A DNA stretch of 64,000 bases from Mucilaginibacter rubeus. Its GTDB lineage: Bacteria; Bacteroidota; Bacteroidia; Sphingobacteriales; Sphingobacteriaceae. The translations under genes and the position numbers were made by a program. Location: assembly GCF_003286415.2 (NCBI RefSeq), contig NZ_CP043450.1:7316001-7380000 (forward strand), read 5' to 3'. The notes under the pieces are model-generated. The model was not told where the DNA came from and made no database searches. It worked only from the letters and a program-made list of their open reading frames with translations. Position 1 is the stretch's first letter; each line of letters begins with the position of its first letter. Shown in pieces: positions 1-8,667 of this stretch.

Positions 1-564
1 TTTAAATCCTGTTTTTTTCCAGGCAGTAGCACCCGGCGTCATAACGCCGCCATTTGATCCTTCGGCAAAATGGGTATCGTCAATAAAGCTTATCTTTTTT
101 ATCACGAGTGCATTGGTACCATTGCCATAATCGCCGCCACTTACTTTTTCATAGCCTTTTTTTAGTTTAACGGAGCCCGTGTACGCATATGCCGGGAACC
201 AGTTGCCTGCACCTAATTTATAATCGTGGCTTTTACCCTCATTGTTGGTAAGGAGAAATGTTGCACCGTTTTTTTTCCAGGTTCCCCAGGCTTTCGGGCG
301 ACTGCTTTTGGATGCTGCTACATCCAGCGTTTCAAGAGGTTCATCGCCTATATCAAAATATTCGCCGTTTTTAAATAATACAACAGGTTCAAAGGCTATG
401 GCGGCAGGATAACCGCTTACCGCCCTGAAATACCATCCTTCAACAGCAGGAGCAACGGTTGTTGATTTGTGATTGGCGCCTCCGTTTTTTGGATTAACGG
501 CGGCGCTTAAATGTAATGTGAAGCTTGAAATAGCGAGGCAAATTGCCAGGTGTTTAACTTTCAT
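1..564 (-). CDS. Secreted hypothetical protein, 3' end cut by window
   Basis: An open frame runs from an ATG (complement of 562-564) to the window edge, giving 188 visible codons with no stop. The first ~22 residues (MKVKHLAICLAISSFTLHLS) form a signal peptide, so the product is exported. The rest is Gly/Lys/Asp rich and includes EGWYFRAVSGYPAAIAFEP and a LFKNGEYFDIG segment. I do not recognise the family. The gene has its own intergenic region and is oriented like the downstream-numbered Dabb gene, about 86 bp from it. The frame and signal peptide are seen directly; the function is unknown. Confidence 0.75.
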   Translation of the reverse strand, partial: MKVKHLAICLAISSFTLHLSAAVNPKNGGANHKSTTVAPAVEGWYFRAVSGYPAAIAFEPVVLFKNGEYFDIGDEPLETLDVAASKSSRPKAWGTWKKNGATFLLTNNEGKSHDYKLGAGNWFPAYAYTGSVKLKKGYEKVSGGDYGNGTNALVIKKISFIDDTHFAEGSNGGVMTPGATAWKKTGFK

Positions 565-650
565 GTCATTTAATGTTTTGGTTAACTGTATTAGTTAACT
601 CCAACATTAATGATTGGTTTGCAGTAACTTGATTAAGCTTTTGTTAAAAA

Positions 651-1058
651 CTACGCATCCTGGGCATCATAGACAATTACCTTTTCCCAAAGGTGACTGC
701 AGTTTTTGATAAACTCCAGGTGGATGGGGTGCGTTTGATAAGTTGCCTGCCCGGCCAGGTCGCTGAAAAACATCAGTTCGGATACCGCCCATGAATTATC
801 AACCACATCGCGTTTTTCGGTACTGGCCACAATGCCAACACGTAGCTTGCGTACGGTTTCAATTTTAGCAAGGGTTTTTACACCTGCCACCAGTTTATCA
901 CGGTCTTCAACCGACCCTGGGTTTTTAAGCCAGAAAAATACGTGGTGAACTATTGGCCACTCTTCTTTTTGCTCTTTCAGGGATATTGCCGATGCGGTAA
1001 CTGTTCCGGCTGCGAGTGCCGCTGTTGTGGTTATGAATTTTCTTCTGGTTGATTTCAT
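651..1058 (-). CDS. Dabb (stress-responsive alpha/beta barrel) domain protein with Tat-like signal
   Basis: This 135-residue protein starts with a twin-arginine-type leader (MKSTRRKFITTTAALAAGTV), suggesting export by Tat. The mature part contains the Dabb ferredoxin-like pattern: IVHHVFFWLKNPGS near residue 36, a central LRVGIVAST strand and a C-terminal YQTHPIHLEFI helix. Dabb proteins are small dimeric barrels of mostly unknown or stress-related function; secreted versions are common in Bacteroidota. The gene is monocistronic as far as can be seen. The family call is fairly sure, the role is not. Confidence 0.8.
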   Translation of the reverse strand: MKSTRRKFITTTAALAAGTVTASAISLKEQKEEWPIVHHVFFWLKNPGSVEDRDKLVAGVKTLAKIETVRKLRVGIVASTEKRDVVDNSWAVSELMFFSDLAGQATYQTHPIHLEFIKNCSHLWEKVIVYDAQDA

Positions 1059-1146
1059 AAGAGGTTAAATAATCGCCTTTAAGGTAGCAAGAATTATTAA
1101 ATAAACATTTGTAAGTTGTTTTGGACAGTACCTTAGTTTTTGAAAT

Positions 1147-1578
1147 TTAGCTTTCGCTCGTTACCCCGACACCGTAAAGTATCGCGGCTTCAAGTACGTT
1201 CAGGTTAATATCTTTCAGCGCTTTAAACTTAATACAATATCCGGTTACGCTGGCCTTACCTATTTCTTTTCCGTAGGTTTGGGATAAATGGGTCTTGTCC
1301 TTAATCCCCAAAACATAAACAGATATCCCGGTTGTGTTTGCGCTGATGCCAATTTGATAAAACTCTTTAGTTGTACCGTCGGCATATTTTATGGTGTATG
1401 ATCCGTACCCGATATTGGGGTTACTAACAACTTTATTTTCGCTGTCCCTGCCGTCTAAAAACCATAATTTGCAGCCTGGCAGTAGCTCCAATATGCGCAT
1501 GTGTAAAGTTTGCATGTCAGTATGTTTTGGTTCGGGCTGACCGGCGATATACGCTTTGATTTGTTCTTGAACGTTCAT
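1147..1578 (-). CDS. DUF1801 (YdhG-like) family protein
   Basis: A cytoplasmic 143-residue protein without signal peptide. The opening MNVQEQIKAYIAGQPEPKH followed by LHMRILELLPGCKLWF matches the DUF1801 pattern (helical N-terminus, then a beta-rich part with YGSYTIKYADGTTKEFYQIG). The family fold resembles small iron-chaperone or frataxin-like proteins, but no reaction is established. The neighbouring small membrane protein gene lies 57 bp upstream in the same orientation, so co-transcription is possible. Function is not inferred further. Confidence 0.65.
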   Translation of the reverse strand: MNVQEQIKAYIAGQPEPKHTDMQTLHMRILELLPGCKLWFLDGRDSENKVVSNPNIGYGSYTIKYADGTTKEFYQIGISANTTGISVYVLGIKDKTHLSQTYGKEIGKASVTGYCIKFKALKDINLNVLEAAILYGVGVTSES

Positions 1579-1635
1579 GCTAAATTTCCTTTAGTTCATC
1601 GTTTTTATTTTAAACCAGGGTATTACTCCTCTCAA

Positions 1636-1917
1636 TCAGAATACATCCAAAACATAAAGCAGCCCAATAATGGGTATTACATTTAAAAATATCATAAGAC
1701 CGATATTTTGATCCTCCTTTTCTCTTTTTGCGTAGCGTGGAAGAAATATGAGGAAAGCGATGTAGTAAAAAAATGGAAGAAGAAAAATTGTAAAGAGCAG
1801 TTTCCCGGCCGGGCCTATAAGCTGGCCCCATCCTAATATAACCGGCCATGCTACCATTCCCGCTATTTCAAGAATGGTGATAAAAGAAAGTACTTTTAAA
1901 GTTTTGGCTTTGCTCAT
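1636..1917 (-). CDS. Small integral membrane protein, unknown function
   Basis: A 93-residue protein with about three hydrophobic segments: roughly residues 8-30, 36-60 and 73-92. A basic loop (PRYAKREKEDQN) lies between the last two. The hydrophobic pattern and the upstream AT-rich leader support this frame over the overlapping 79-residue frame on the same strand, which is Cys/His-rich and lacks coherent structure. It lies upstream of the DUF1801 gene on the same strand. No family recognised. Confidence 0.6.
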   Translation of the reverse strand: MSKAKTLKVLSFITILEIAGMVAWPVILGWGQLIGPAGKLLFTIFLLPFFYYIAFLIFLPRYAKREKEDQNIGLMIFLNVIPIIGLLYVLDVF

Positions 1918-1977
1918 TTCCAGGTAATAGTTTTACCATAAAAATAAGAAAATCAGGGATTTTAAGAAAAATTTTCC

Positions 1978-2113
1978 ATGTCATTTCGAACCGTCGGGCA
2001 AAACGGTAGGAGTGAGGAGAAATCTTATGCGGCTTGATAACGCTTGCAAAGCGTATAAGATTTCTCCTTCGCTACATCGCACAATCCGCGGCTGTGCTCT
2101 ATCGAAATGACAT
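1978..2113. repeat. Palindromic intergenic repeat, CATTTCGA-ended variant
   Basis: The outer arms ATGTCATTTCGA (1978-1989) and TCGAAATGACAT (2102-2113) are perfect inverses. Inside, a second imperfect pairing joins GGAGAAATCTTATGCG near 2017 to the GTATAAGATTTCTCCTTCG stretch near 2053. It fills the gap between the small membrane protein gene and the convergently read cation efflux gene. The end sequence is a variant of the GTCATTGCGAGG family found elsewhere in this window. Confidence 0.8.
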
Positions 2114-2138
2114 TACTTTTAACTCGAAACGAAAAGCG

Positions 2139-3083
2139 TTACAAACACTCCGGCTGTTTGCACTCCTCTTCTGAAAATTCGGGTTCAAAGGTGCTATGGC
2201 TGATATCCAGATGCTCCAGCCGGTGACGCAAATCGTGTTTGATATTATCAAAATCGGCCATGGACTCGGGTTTGATCACCAAGTGGGCTGTAAGCGCGTT
2301 TTCGGTAGTGCTGAGTGCCCAAACATGCATGTGGTGTACATCAACTACGCCTTTAGCTTTTTTAAGCTCAGTTTTGATCTTATCCAAGTCCATTTCGGCA
2401 GGTACACCGTCCATTTCCAAACGCAGACTGGCAATAAGCAGGCTCCAGGTGCCGCGCAATATCACAATACCTATTATAAGGCTCACCACGCTATCAATCC
2501 AGTAGAGTTTGGTAAAGTATATGATAAGACCTGATATCACCACACCTAAGGACACAATGGCATCAACAGCCATGTGCAAATAAGCACCTTTAATGTTGAG
2601 ATCGGTATCTTTATCTTTTACAAACAACCATGCTGTAAAGGCATTAATGGCAATACCAATAAAGGCAACCCAGGCCATTGTTCCGCCTGATACCACTTCG
2701 GGGTTCATGAAACGGATAACAGCTTCATAAATAATAAAACCAACGGCAACAAACAATATCACAGCATTGAAAAAGGATACAATGATGGTTGACCGTTTAT
2801 AACCGTACGTGTATTTACTGTTAGCGCTTACTTTGGTAAGTTTAAAAGCAAGCAGGGCCAGCGCAAGCGAAGCTACATCGCTCAGGTTATGGCCGGCATC
2901 GGTTAACAGGGATAGCGAATGTGTAATAAAGCCTGTAATAGCCTCAACCACCACAAACACCGAGTTGAGCACAATACCCCAAATAAAAGCCGAGTTTAAA
3001 TGATCGAGTTTAGGGGCGTGATCATGGTGATGGTGCCCATGCCCGTGCGAATGTGAGTGTGAATGATCGTGACCTGCTGACAT
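2139..3083 (-). CDS. Cation diffusion facilitator (CzcD/ZitB-type zinc exporter)
   Basis: This 314-residue CDF protein exchanges protons for divalent cations, probably Zn2+, across the inner membrane. The N-terminal tail (residues ~5-23) is almost entirely His, Asp, Ser and Gly, a likely metal-binding sequence. Six membrane segments follow, with paired HxxxD metal-site motifs at H65-D69 (HNLSD) in TM2 and H170-D174 (HMAVD) in TM5. The C-terminal domain (~230-314) is the usual cytoplasmic dimerisation fold and ends in a Cys-containing acidic tail (EEECKQPECL). Length fits the family. No regulator gene is adjacent. Confidence 0.93.
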   Translation of the reverse strand: MSAGHDHSHSHSHGHGHHHHDHAPKLDHLNSAFIWGIVLNSVFVVVEAITGFITHSLSLLTDAGHNLSDVASLALALLAFKLTKVSANSKYTYGYKRSTIIVSFFNAVILFVAVGFIIYEAVIRFMNPEVVSGGTMAWVAFIGIAINAFTAWLFVKDKDTDLNIKGAYLHMAVDAIVSLGVVISGLIIYFTKLYWIDSVVSLIIGIVILRGTWSLLIASLRLEMDGVPAEMDLDKIKTELKKAKGVVDVHHMHVWALSTTENALTAHLVIKPESMADFDNIKHDLRHRLEHLDISHSTFEPEFSEEECKQPECL

Positions 3084-3090
3084 TTAGCAA

Positions 3091-3247
3091 AGGTAGATAA
3101 AATGTGCAGATGTGCAGATTTTAGATGTGCAGATTCATTTGTTGTTCATGTTTTGAACCTTGATTAACTTGATTTTAGGATTGCATGAAGCGATTTTACG
3201 TATAAATCATCAAGGCAATCCTAAAATCCTAAAAATCATGGTTCGGG
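3091..3247. repeat. Short direct and inverted repeats between CDF gene and rlmH
   Basis: GATGTGCAGATTT-like units recur near 3110-3135. A 14-bp inverted repeat, GATTTTAGGATTGC (3171-3184) and GCAATCCTAAAATC (3215-3228), could form a hairpin in the transcript downstream of rlmH. No clear T-run follows on the minus strand, so a terminator role is uncertain. Confidence 0.5.
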
Positions 3248-3721
3248 TCACTCATGATGATAGGGCTCCCCCTTCATAATGGTATATGCCCTATACAGCT
3301 GCTCCACAAAAAACAGGCGTACCATCTGGTGCGAAAATGTCATGCGCGAAAGGGAGATCTTGTCGTTAGCCCGTTGGTAAACGGAATTATCGAAGCCGTA
3401 AGGGCCGCCGATGATGAATATCAGATTGGCCGATGTGGTAACTTCCTTTTTGTTGATATAAGCTGCAAACTGGGTTGAGGTAAACTCTGCGCCTTTTTCA
3501 TCCATCAGGATCACGAAATCAAGCGGAGTGATTTTTTTGAGGATCAGCTCAGCTTCTTTAGCTTTTTGCTGTTCGGGACTGAGGGCTTTGGTATTCTTTA
3601 ATTCGGGAATTTCGGCAAGTTCCAGTTTGGTATAATGTTTTAGCCGTTTTACATATTTATCTATGCCTTCTTTAAGGTAGGCATCCTCAGTTTTGCCAAC
3701 GGTAAGGAACGTGATCTTCAT
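3248..3721 (-). CDS. rlmH: 23S rRNA pseudouridine-1915 N3-methyltransferase RlmH
   Basis: RlmH is a SPOUT-class, SAM-dependent enzyme that methylates pseudouridine 1915 in helix 69 of 23S rRNA on assembled ribosomes. The 157-residue product starts MKITFLTVGKTEDAYL. It carries the SAM-knot motif IIGGPYGF (~103-110) and the diagnostic C-terminus LSRMTFSHQMVRLFF...GEPYHHE. The frame is open 32 codons further upstream, but that extension has no family similarity and would run into the mutS-like promoter, so I use the ATG at 3719-3721. The divergent mutS-like gene begins 63 bp away. Confidence 0.96.
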   Translation of the reverse strand: MKITFLTVGKTEDAYLKEGIDKYVKRLKHYTKLELAEIPELKNTKALSPEQQKAKEAELILKKITPLDFVILMDEKGAEFTSTQFAAYINKKEVTTSANLIFIIGGPYGFDNSVYQRANDKISLSRMTFSHQMVRLFFVEQLYRAYTIMKGEPYHHE

Positions 3722-3784
3722 ATCTGCAACAAATAAACGTTTATTTAAAATATATGTGTTTATTTTGGTTGAATTTATCTGCAA

Positions 3785-5593
3785 ATGGAACAAACAATTA
3801 TCACAGATTATACCCAAAGGGCAAACCTCGCCGCGGCCGAAGCCGCTAACTATAAAAGTCTTGCCAATAGCTACTCACTGATGCGGTTGGGTATATTCGC
3901 TATGGTGGCTTTAACAATTGCCGTCGCTATCCACTACGACAATTTCAGCATCATAGCTGTAGCCTTTGTGTTACTGGTTTTTGCTTTTGCCTGGCTGGTA
4001 TCGCGCCAGAGCGCTTTTGAAAAACAGAAACAGTATTATGATGACCTGCAGCAGGTAAATGAAAATGAGATTGGCAGTATCCAGTCATACAGCAATATTT
4101 ACAACGATGGTGCCCGTTATGCCAACGACAAACATTTTTATACGTCCGATCTGGATATCTACGGTAACGCATCGTTATACCAGCTTATTAATCGTACAGC
4201 TACTACGCCGGGTAACAATAAACTGGCGGGCTGGCTTAATGCCCCGGCAAGCAAGCAAATTGTATTACAACGGCAGGAAGCTGTTAAGGAAATAGCAGCT
4301 AAAAACAGTTGGAAACTCGACCTGCAAACACGTCTTGTTTTCGCCATAAAGCAGGATATTAATCAACTTAAAAACCTGTTTAAATATTTACATATTCCCC
4401 TGGACATGCCTGGCGAAAAGTGGCTTGCCGCTTATACCAAAATAGCGCCTTATCTTTTTACAGCGTTGTTGATAGCTGCTTATTTCTATTCACCGGCAAA
4501 GCTTGTGGCAACGGCAATCGGTCTGTTTAATATGGGCGTGGTATTTTCAAAAGCAGCCTATATTCGTAAGGCCGATTTGATTGCGGGTAAAATAGGGGAT
4601 ACTTTATCTAATTATGCCGATGTGTTTAAATGTATTGAAGATCAGCAATGGCAGGCAGGTTATAACGACTCTTTGGCCAAACAATTAAAAAATGATAAAA
4701 CATCGGCCCGGATAAAAGAACTGGGCCAACTGATCAATAAGCTTAATTATCACCTTAACCTTATAGTTGGCTTTGTACTCAACCTGTTTTTTCTGTGGGA
4801 TATCCGCCAGATCATTGCTATTGAAAACTGGAAACGCCAAAATCAGGACAGCCTCGAAGCCGCTTTTGATGTAATTGCCGAATTTGAATCGCTCCTGAGC
4901 CTTGCCGGCTTGGCTGTTAACTACCCGGAGTGGAGTTTTCCTGTAATTGATGACAGGGCCGGTTATACCCTCACTGCCCAGGCCATAGCCCATCCGCTTA
5001 TTGACGTTGCTAAGCGTATCGAGAACGACTACGAGTTGGATAACACTTTTAAGGTGGATATCATCACCGGATCAAACATGGCCGGTAAGAGCACTTTTTT
5101 GCGTACAGTAGGCATTAATACCGTGCTGGCCTTAAGCGGTGCGCCGGTATGCGCCAAAAGTATGCAGGTTTCGGTGATCACCATGATCAGTTACATGCGG
5201 ATCAAAGATTCGCTCAATGAAAGTACTTCAACCTTTAAGGCAGAACTCGACCGCCTGCAGATGCTGTTAGGTGCTGTTGAAAGTGAGCCTAAAGTGTTTT
5301 TCCTGATTGACGAAATGCTACGTGGTACTAACTCGGTTGATAAATACCTTGGCTCGAAAGCGGTTATAGAACAGCTGATCCGTAAAAACGCGGTAGGTAT
5401 GGTTGCCACCCATGATTTGCAGATAGCCCAGCTGGAAACTAAATACCCTGACTATGTTCGTAACTTTTATTTCGATATCCAGGTAGTGAACGGCGAAATG
5501 CTGTTTGATTACAAGATCAAACACGGCGAATGCAAAACTTTCAATGCCTCGTTATTGCTTAAACAAATAGGGATTGAGGTGGATGCGGAGTAG
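3785..5593 (+). CDS. Membrane-anchored MutS-like ATPase (MutS domain V only)
   Basis: A 602-residue MutS-superfamily ATPase lacking the mismatch-reading domain I. Two hydrophobic helices lie at ~33-51 and ~54-72, more at ~222-256, and one at ~325-340, so it should be a membrane protein. The C-terminal ATPase has a Walker A GSNMAGKST (429-437), Walker B FFLIDE (505-510) followed by MLRGTNS (the DEIGRGTS equivalent), and an ATHD signature (541-544). The canonical enzyme recognises mismatches and stacks as a dimer. Here the lever and ATPase parts remain but the DNA-reading domain is replaced by membrane segments, so classical mismatch repair is unlikely. It is divergent from rlmH. Confidence 0.85.
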   Translation: MEQTIITDYTQRANLAAAEAANYKSLANSYSLMRLGIFAMVALTIAVAIHYDNFSIIAVAFVLLVFAFAWLVSRQSAFEKQKQYYDDLQQVNENEIGSIQSYSNIYNDGARYANDKHFYTSDLDIYGNASLYQLINRTATTPGNNKLAGWLNAPASKQIVLQRQEAVKEIAAKNSWKLDLQTRLVFAIKQDINQLKNLFKYLHIPLDMPGEKWLAAYTKIAPYLFTALLIAAYFYSPAKLVATAIGLFNMGVVFSKAAYIRKADLIAGKIGDTLSNYADVFKCIEDQQWQAGYNDSLAKQLKNDKTSARIKELGQLINKLNYHLNLIVGFVLNLFFLWDIRQIIAIENWKRQNQDSLEAAFDVIAEFESLLSLAGLAVNYPEWSFPVIDDRAGYTLTAQAIAHPLIDVAKRIENDYELDNTFKVDIITGSNMAGKSTFLRTVGINTVLALSGAPVCAKSMQVSVITMISYMRIKDSLNESTSTFKAELDRLQMLLGAVESEPKVFFLIDEMLRGTNSVDKYLGSKAVIEQLIRKNAVGMVATHDLQIAQLETKYPDYVRNFYFDIQVVNGEMLFDYKIKHGECKTFNASLLLKQIGIEVDAE

Positions 5594-5607
5594 TCAGAAG
5601 CGGAATT

Positions 5608-5699
5608 TTGTCTGAACTCGAATCAAACGAATTTTAGGAATTTATCGAATTTTAAAATTCTGTCAATTCATTGAATTCAACAAATTCGAGTTCAGACAA
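5608..5699. repeat. 92-bp palindromic repeat, TTGTCTGAACTCGAAT family, copy 1
   Basis: The arms TTGTCTGAACTCGAAT and ATTCGAGTTCAGACAA are perfect inverses, starting 15 bp after the mutS-like stop codon. The interior is AT-rich with several GAATT steps. A second copy in opposite orientation lies at 35710-35799, and the interiors align along most of their length. Confidence 0.88.
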
Positions 5700-5712
5700 A
5701 GCTCCCATTCAG

Positions 5713-5750
5713 AAAAAAAACCGGAAGCATGTACGCTTCCGGCTTTTCTA
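5713..5750. terminator. Bidirectional rho-independent terminator
   Basis: The stem CCGGAAGC (5721-5728) and GCTTCCGG (5735-5742) is flanked by an A-run on the left and CTTTTCT on the right. It can therefore stop transcripts of both the plus-strand mutS-like gene and the minus-strand TonB receptor that converge here. Confidence 0.85.
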
Positions 5751-5792
5751 TTTTTCTTGATTCTTTATTCTAACAGTCTTGACTCTTGAAGC

Positions 5793-8339
5793 TTACCTGC
5801 CTCCCGGGCCACCCTGACCACCGGCCTGATCGCCTTGTTTTTGGTCGTCGTTGTTAACGCCTTTTTTCTGCTGATTAGGATTGCTGAAGCTTAACTTACC
5901 AAAGCTATAGCTAAACGTGATACCGAATGAACGGAATGGGAATGCTGTTGAGCTGGTTTGTGTAAAGCCAGGGCTGTTGATATTTTGATCAAAGTGTTTA
6001 TCCCTTGCAAATGGCTGTACGGTGTTGAAGCCGATAGCCAGTTTTTTATCCAAAAACTGTTTTTTGACACCGAATGCATAGATGCCAAACGATGGGTTGG
6101 TACCCTGAATGGTCCTGCGTGATGAGTTGGTGAAACCAAACAACTCGGCAAGGAAGTTATGCGGGAACTGGTACGATGCACTGCCGAAAGCAGAATATTG
6201 CAGGTATGTGCCAGTTGCCGATGAGTTTGAAATAAACACGCCTTGCGGACTTGGGCTGTAAGTAAACGCGTTAATGCTTGCGCGGATAGTTAACGGTTTA
6301 ACAGGGTTTATTGAACCAAAGAAGCTTGCGCCAATTGAATTGTTTATACCAATGTTTGAATACGTGGTACGTGTTGCAATAACCGGTTTACCGTTAATGG
6401 TATCGGTAATTGGTTGTGCTATACCTTCAATAAGGCCGCTGGTATGTTTGTAATAAACCGAGAAGTTAAGCACCGATGATTTGACGAATGTATTGTAGTT
6501 CAATTCAACAGTTTGTGAAATCTCAGGTTGCAGGTTAGGGTTACCTACAGTTTGGTTTTGTACGTTGCTACGGTTAATGAAGGGGTTCAAAAACTGTAAG
6601 CTTGGACGCTGAATACGTTTGCTGTATGACAACTTAATGGTGTTTGAGCCAAACTGTTTCTGCAATGTTAAGCTTGGGATATAAGTTGTATAGCTTGCAG
6701 TAAATGGCTGCAGTGTCTGGAAACCAGAGCTACCTTCTTCCTGGAAAGGATTTTGCGGGTCGCCTTTGATCCTGGTGTTTTCAATACGGCCACCAACTAA
6801 AATGGAATAGCTTTTAGGCAAAGTAAATGTTAACACAGAGTAGCCCGCGTATACGTTCTGGTTGTAATCGTACAGGTTTGAGTTTAGTGCGTCCCTAACC
6901 GGGTTATTGCCATCTGCATCGGTATTAAATATATCGTAGTTACTATTGATGCGGCGTTGGATAGTTTTAGCACCGGCTTCAATTTTTAACACTTTATTTA
7001 CCGGTAAGGTATAATCTGCCTGACCGGTGTACTCATTGTTTTTACCATTGTTATCACCAACCTGGCTTGGGTTTACCGCGGTAAACAAGCTGGTATAATC
7101 GGTTGTGATATCGCTATGGCTCCACTGACCAGAAACTACCAATTCATGGCCTTCTTTCTTGAATTTGTGGGTATAATCGATATTCCAGTCAAAGCCACCA
7201 AAATGGTTATGTGAGGTAGTTCTGCCGATATAATCTAATGAACTGCCATTCAGTGTACGGTTGTAATCGCCACCTCCATTGGTGTTAAAACCACCATCGT
7301 TTAACCTGAAAGTACTGTTGATGCTGTTAAACGCGTTAAACTCGTAACCCGCAGTAACCGAACCTATAGCGCCATGCCTTTTAATTTTGCTTGATGTACT
7401 ATTGTGGTTATGCAGCTCAACAGCCGGATCGCTGCCGCTTGCAGGTGTGCTGATCACCTGGTCGAAAGTGGTCAACGAGGTTTGCGGCCACGTTAAGTTA
7501 CCACCGGCGTTGATACCTAAGCTGAAACGGTTTTTGTTGTAGTTAACATTAACGTTGCCGTTATTTTGACGGGTACCTACACCACCGCTTACCGAACCGC
7601 TAAAGCCGGATACATTTTTTTGTTTGGTGATGATATTGATGATACCGCCCGAACCTTCAGCATCGTATTTTGCAGACGGAGAAGTTACAACCTCGATGCT
7701 TTTGATCTGATCGGCTGGAATAGTTTTCAACACATCAGATAAGCTTGCCGATGTAGCGCCGGAAGGCTTACCGTTTATTAATACTTTAATGTTCTGGTCT
7801 CCGCGGATAGATACGTTACCGTTAATGTCAACGTTTACCAACGGCACTTTCTGTAACACGTCGGTAGCGTTACCGCCGGCTGCTGTAAGGTCTTTTTCGG
7901 CGTTGTAAACTATTTTGTCAATCTTATTTTCAATCAGGGCAGCCTGACCAACTACCGCAACTTCTTTCAGCGCGTGAGCTCCCGGCGAAATAAATATCTG
8001 GCCCAGTTTATTATCTGGTTTTGAGGCGGTAGTAGTAACCGGCTCAATAAATTTAGTTGGATAACCAATAAATGAAACTGCCAGTTTGTAGGTGCCTGCC
8101 TTTACATTATCCAGTTTAAAGTTTCCTTTTTCATCAGTTAAAACACCGGTTATCGGCGATTTCCCGCCCACACGGTATAAGCCCACCGTGGCATAATCCA
8201 ATGGTTTTTTGGTAAGTGAGTCAATCACCGTACCAGATATCCTGCCCGTTACCGAAGGGCCTCCACCTCCAACTCCAAACTGAGCCTGGGCCGATAACGC
8301 AAAGCAGAATAATGCAATAAGTATGTAAAAACGTTTCAT
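5793..8339 (-). CDS. TonB-dependent outer-membrane receptor (OMP_b-brl_3 family)
   Basis: An 848-residue outer-membrane barrel with signal peptide MKRFYILIALFCFALSAQAQ. Order of domains: carboxypeptidase-regulatory-like beta sandwich (~30-115, RISGTVIDSLTKKPLDYATV), plug (~125-245, with VLQKVPLVNVDINGNVSIRG and the SPSAKYDAEGSGGIINIIT motif), then the C-terminal barrel with SKRIQRPSLQFLNPF. The C-terminus ends in a Gly/Gln-rich tail after the last aromatic strand. Family members import or export unidentified substrates, or act as barrel proteins without a known ligand. There is no SusD partner. It is separated from the neighbouring DUF4249 gene by a repeat-bearing gap, so it is probably transcribed alone. 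Confidence 0.9.
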   Translation of the reverse strand: MKRFYILIALFCFALSAQAQFGVGGGGPSVTGRISGTVIDSLTKKPLDYATVGLYRVGGKSPITGVLTDEKGNFKLDNVKAGTYKLAVSFIGYPTKFIEPVTTTASKPDNKLGQIFISPGAHALKEVAVVGQAALIENKIDKIVYNAEKDLTAAGGNATDVLQKVPLVNVDINGNVSIRGDQNIKVLINGKPSGATSASLSDVLKTIPADQIKSIEVVTSPSAKYDAEGSGGIINIITKQKNVSGFSGSVSGGVGTRQNNGNVNVNYNKNRFSLGINAGGNLTWPQTSLTTFDQVISTPASGSDPAVELHNHNSTSSKIKRHGAIGSVTAGYEFNAFNSINSTFRLNDGGFNTNGGGDYNRTLNGSSLDYIGRTTSHNHFGGFDWNIDYTHKFKKEGHELVVSGQWSHSDITTDYTSLFTAVNPSQVGDNNGKNNEYTGQADYTLPVNKVLKIEAGAKTIQRRINSNYDIFNTDADGNNPVRDALNSNLYDYNQNVYAGYSVLTFTLPKSYSILVGGRIENTRIKGDPQNPFQEEGSSGFQTLQPFTASYTTYIPSLTLQKQFGSNTIKLSYSKRIQRPSLQFLNPFINRSNVQNQTVGNPNLQPEISQTVELNYNTFVKSSVLNFSVYYKHTSGLIEGIAQPITDTINGKPVIATRTTYSNIGINNSIGASFFGSINPVKPLTIRASINAFTYSPSPQGVFISNSSATGTYLQYSAFGSASYQFPHNFLAELFGFTNSSRRTIQGTNPSFGIYAFGVKKQFLDKKLAIGFNTVQPFARDKHFDQNINSPGFTQTSSTAFPFRSFGITFSYSFGKLSFSNPNQQKKGVNNDDQKQGDQAGGQGGPGGR

Positions 8340-8667
8340 TTAGTGTTATTTTGGTAATTGGAGGCGAAAATACCTTAAATGTTACACGCTGAATTTTTAT
8401 TTTTTTACAAATAGTGCATTTGTAATGTATAAGTTACACTAACATGATATAAACCGTAGATTTTACAATGAGCGTTTAAACTGGTGTTTACAATCGGCTG
8501 ACAAAAGGGGGGGGGAATGGAGGGAGAATTAACGATGTCATTGAGGATATAAGAAGGAAATATCAAAAAACGTCATTGCGAGGCACGAAGCAATCGCGAA
8601 CTCTACAGGGCGGACCTGCTGCTCGGGGATTGCTTCGTTCCTCGCAATGACGGGGGATAACATAGAG
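8340..8667. other. Intergenic gap with promoter region and one palindromic repeat
   Basis: The 330 bp upstream of the barrel-protein gene holds an AT-rich probable promoter (8345-8470), a run of G around 8508-8514, and a GTCATTGCGAGG-family palindrome at 8571-8652. No ORF is credible here. Confidence 0.6.
8571..8652. repeat. GTCATTGCGAGG-family palindromic repeat, copy A
   Basis: The left end CGTCATTGCGAGGCACGAAG is mirrored by the right end CTTCGTTCCTCGCAATGACG, with inner GCAATC/GATTGC pairing. It lies in the gap downstream of the DUF4249 lipoprotein gene, 16 bp beyond its stop codon. Confidence 0.88.

Noticed and set aside
1610..1849. 79-codon frame overlapping the small membrane protein
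   Set aside because: The overlapping 93-residue frame has coherent membrane segments; this one does not.
3722..3817. 32-codon N-terminal extension of RlmH
   Set aside because: Not similar to RlmH, runs into the divergent mutS-like gene, and the family starts at MKITFLTVG.
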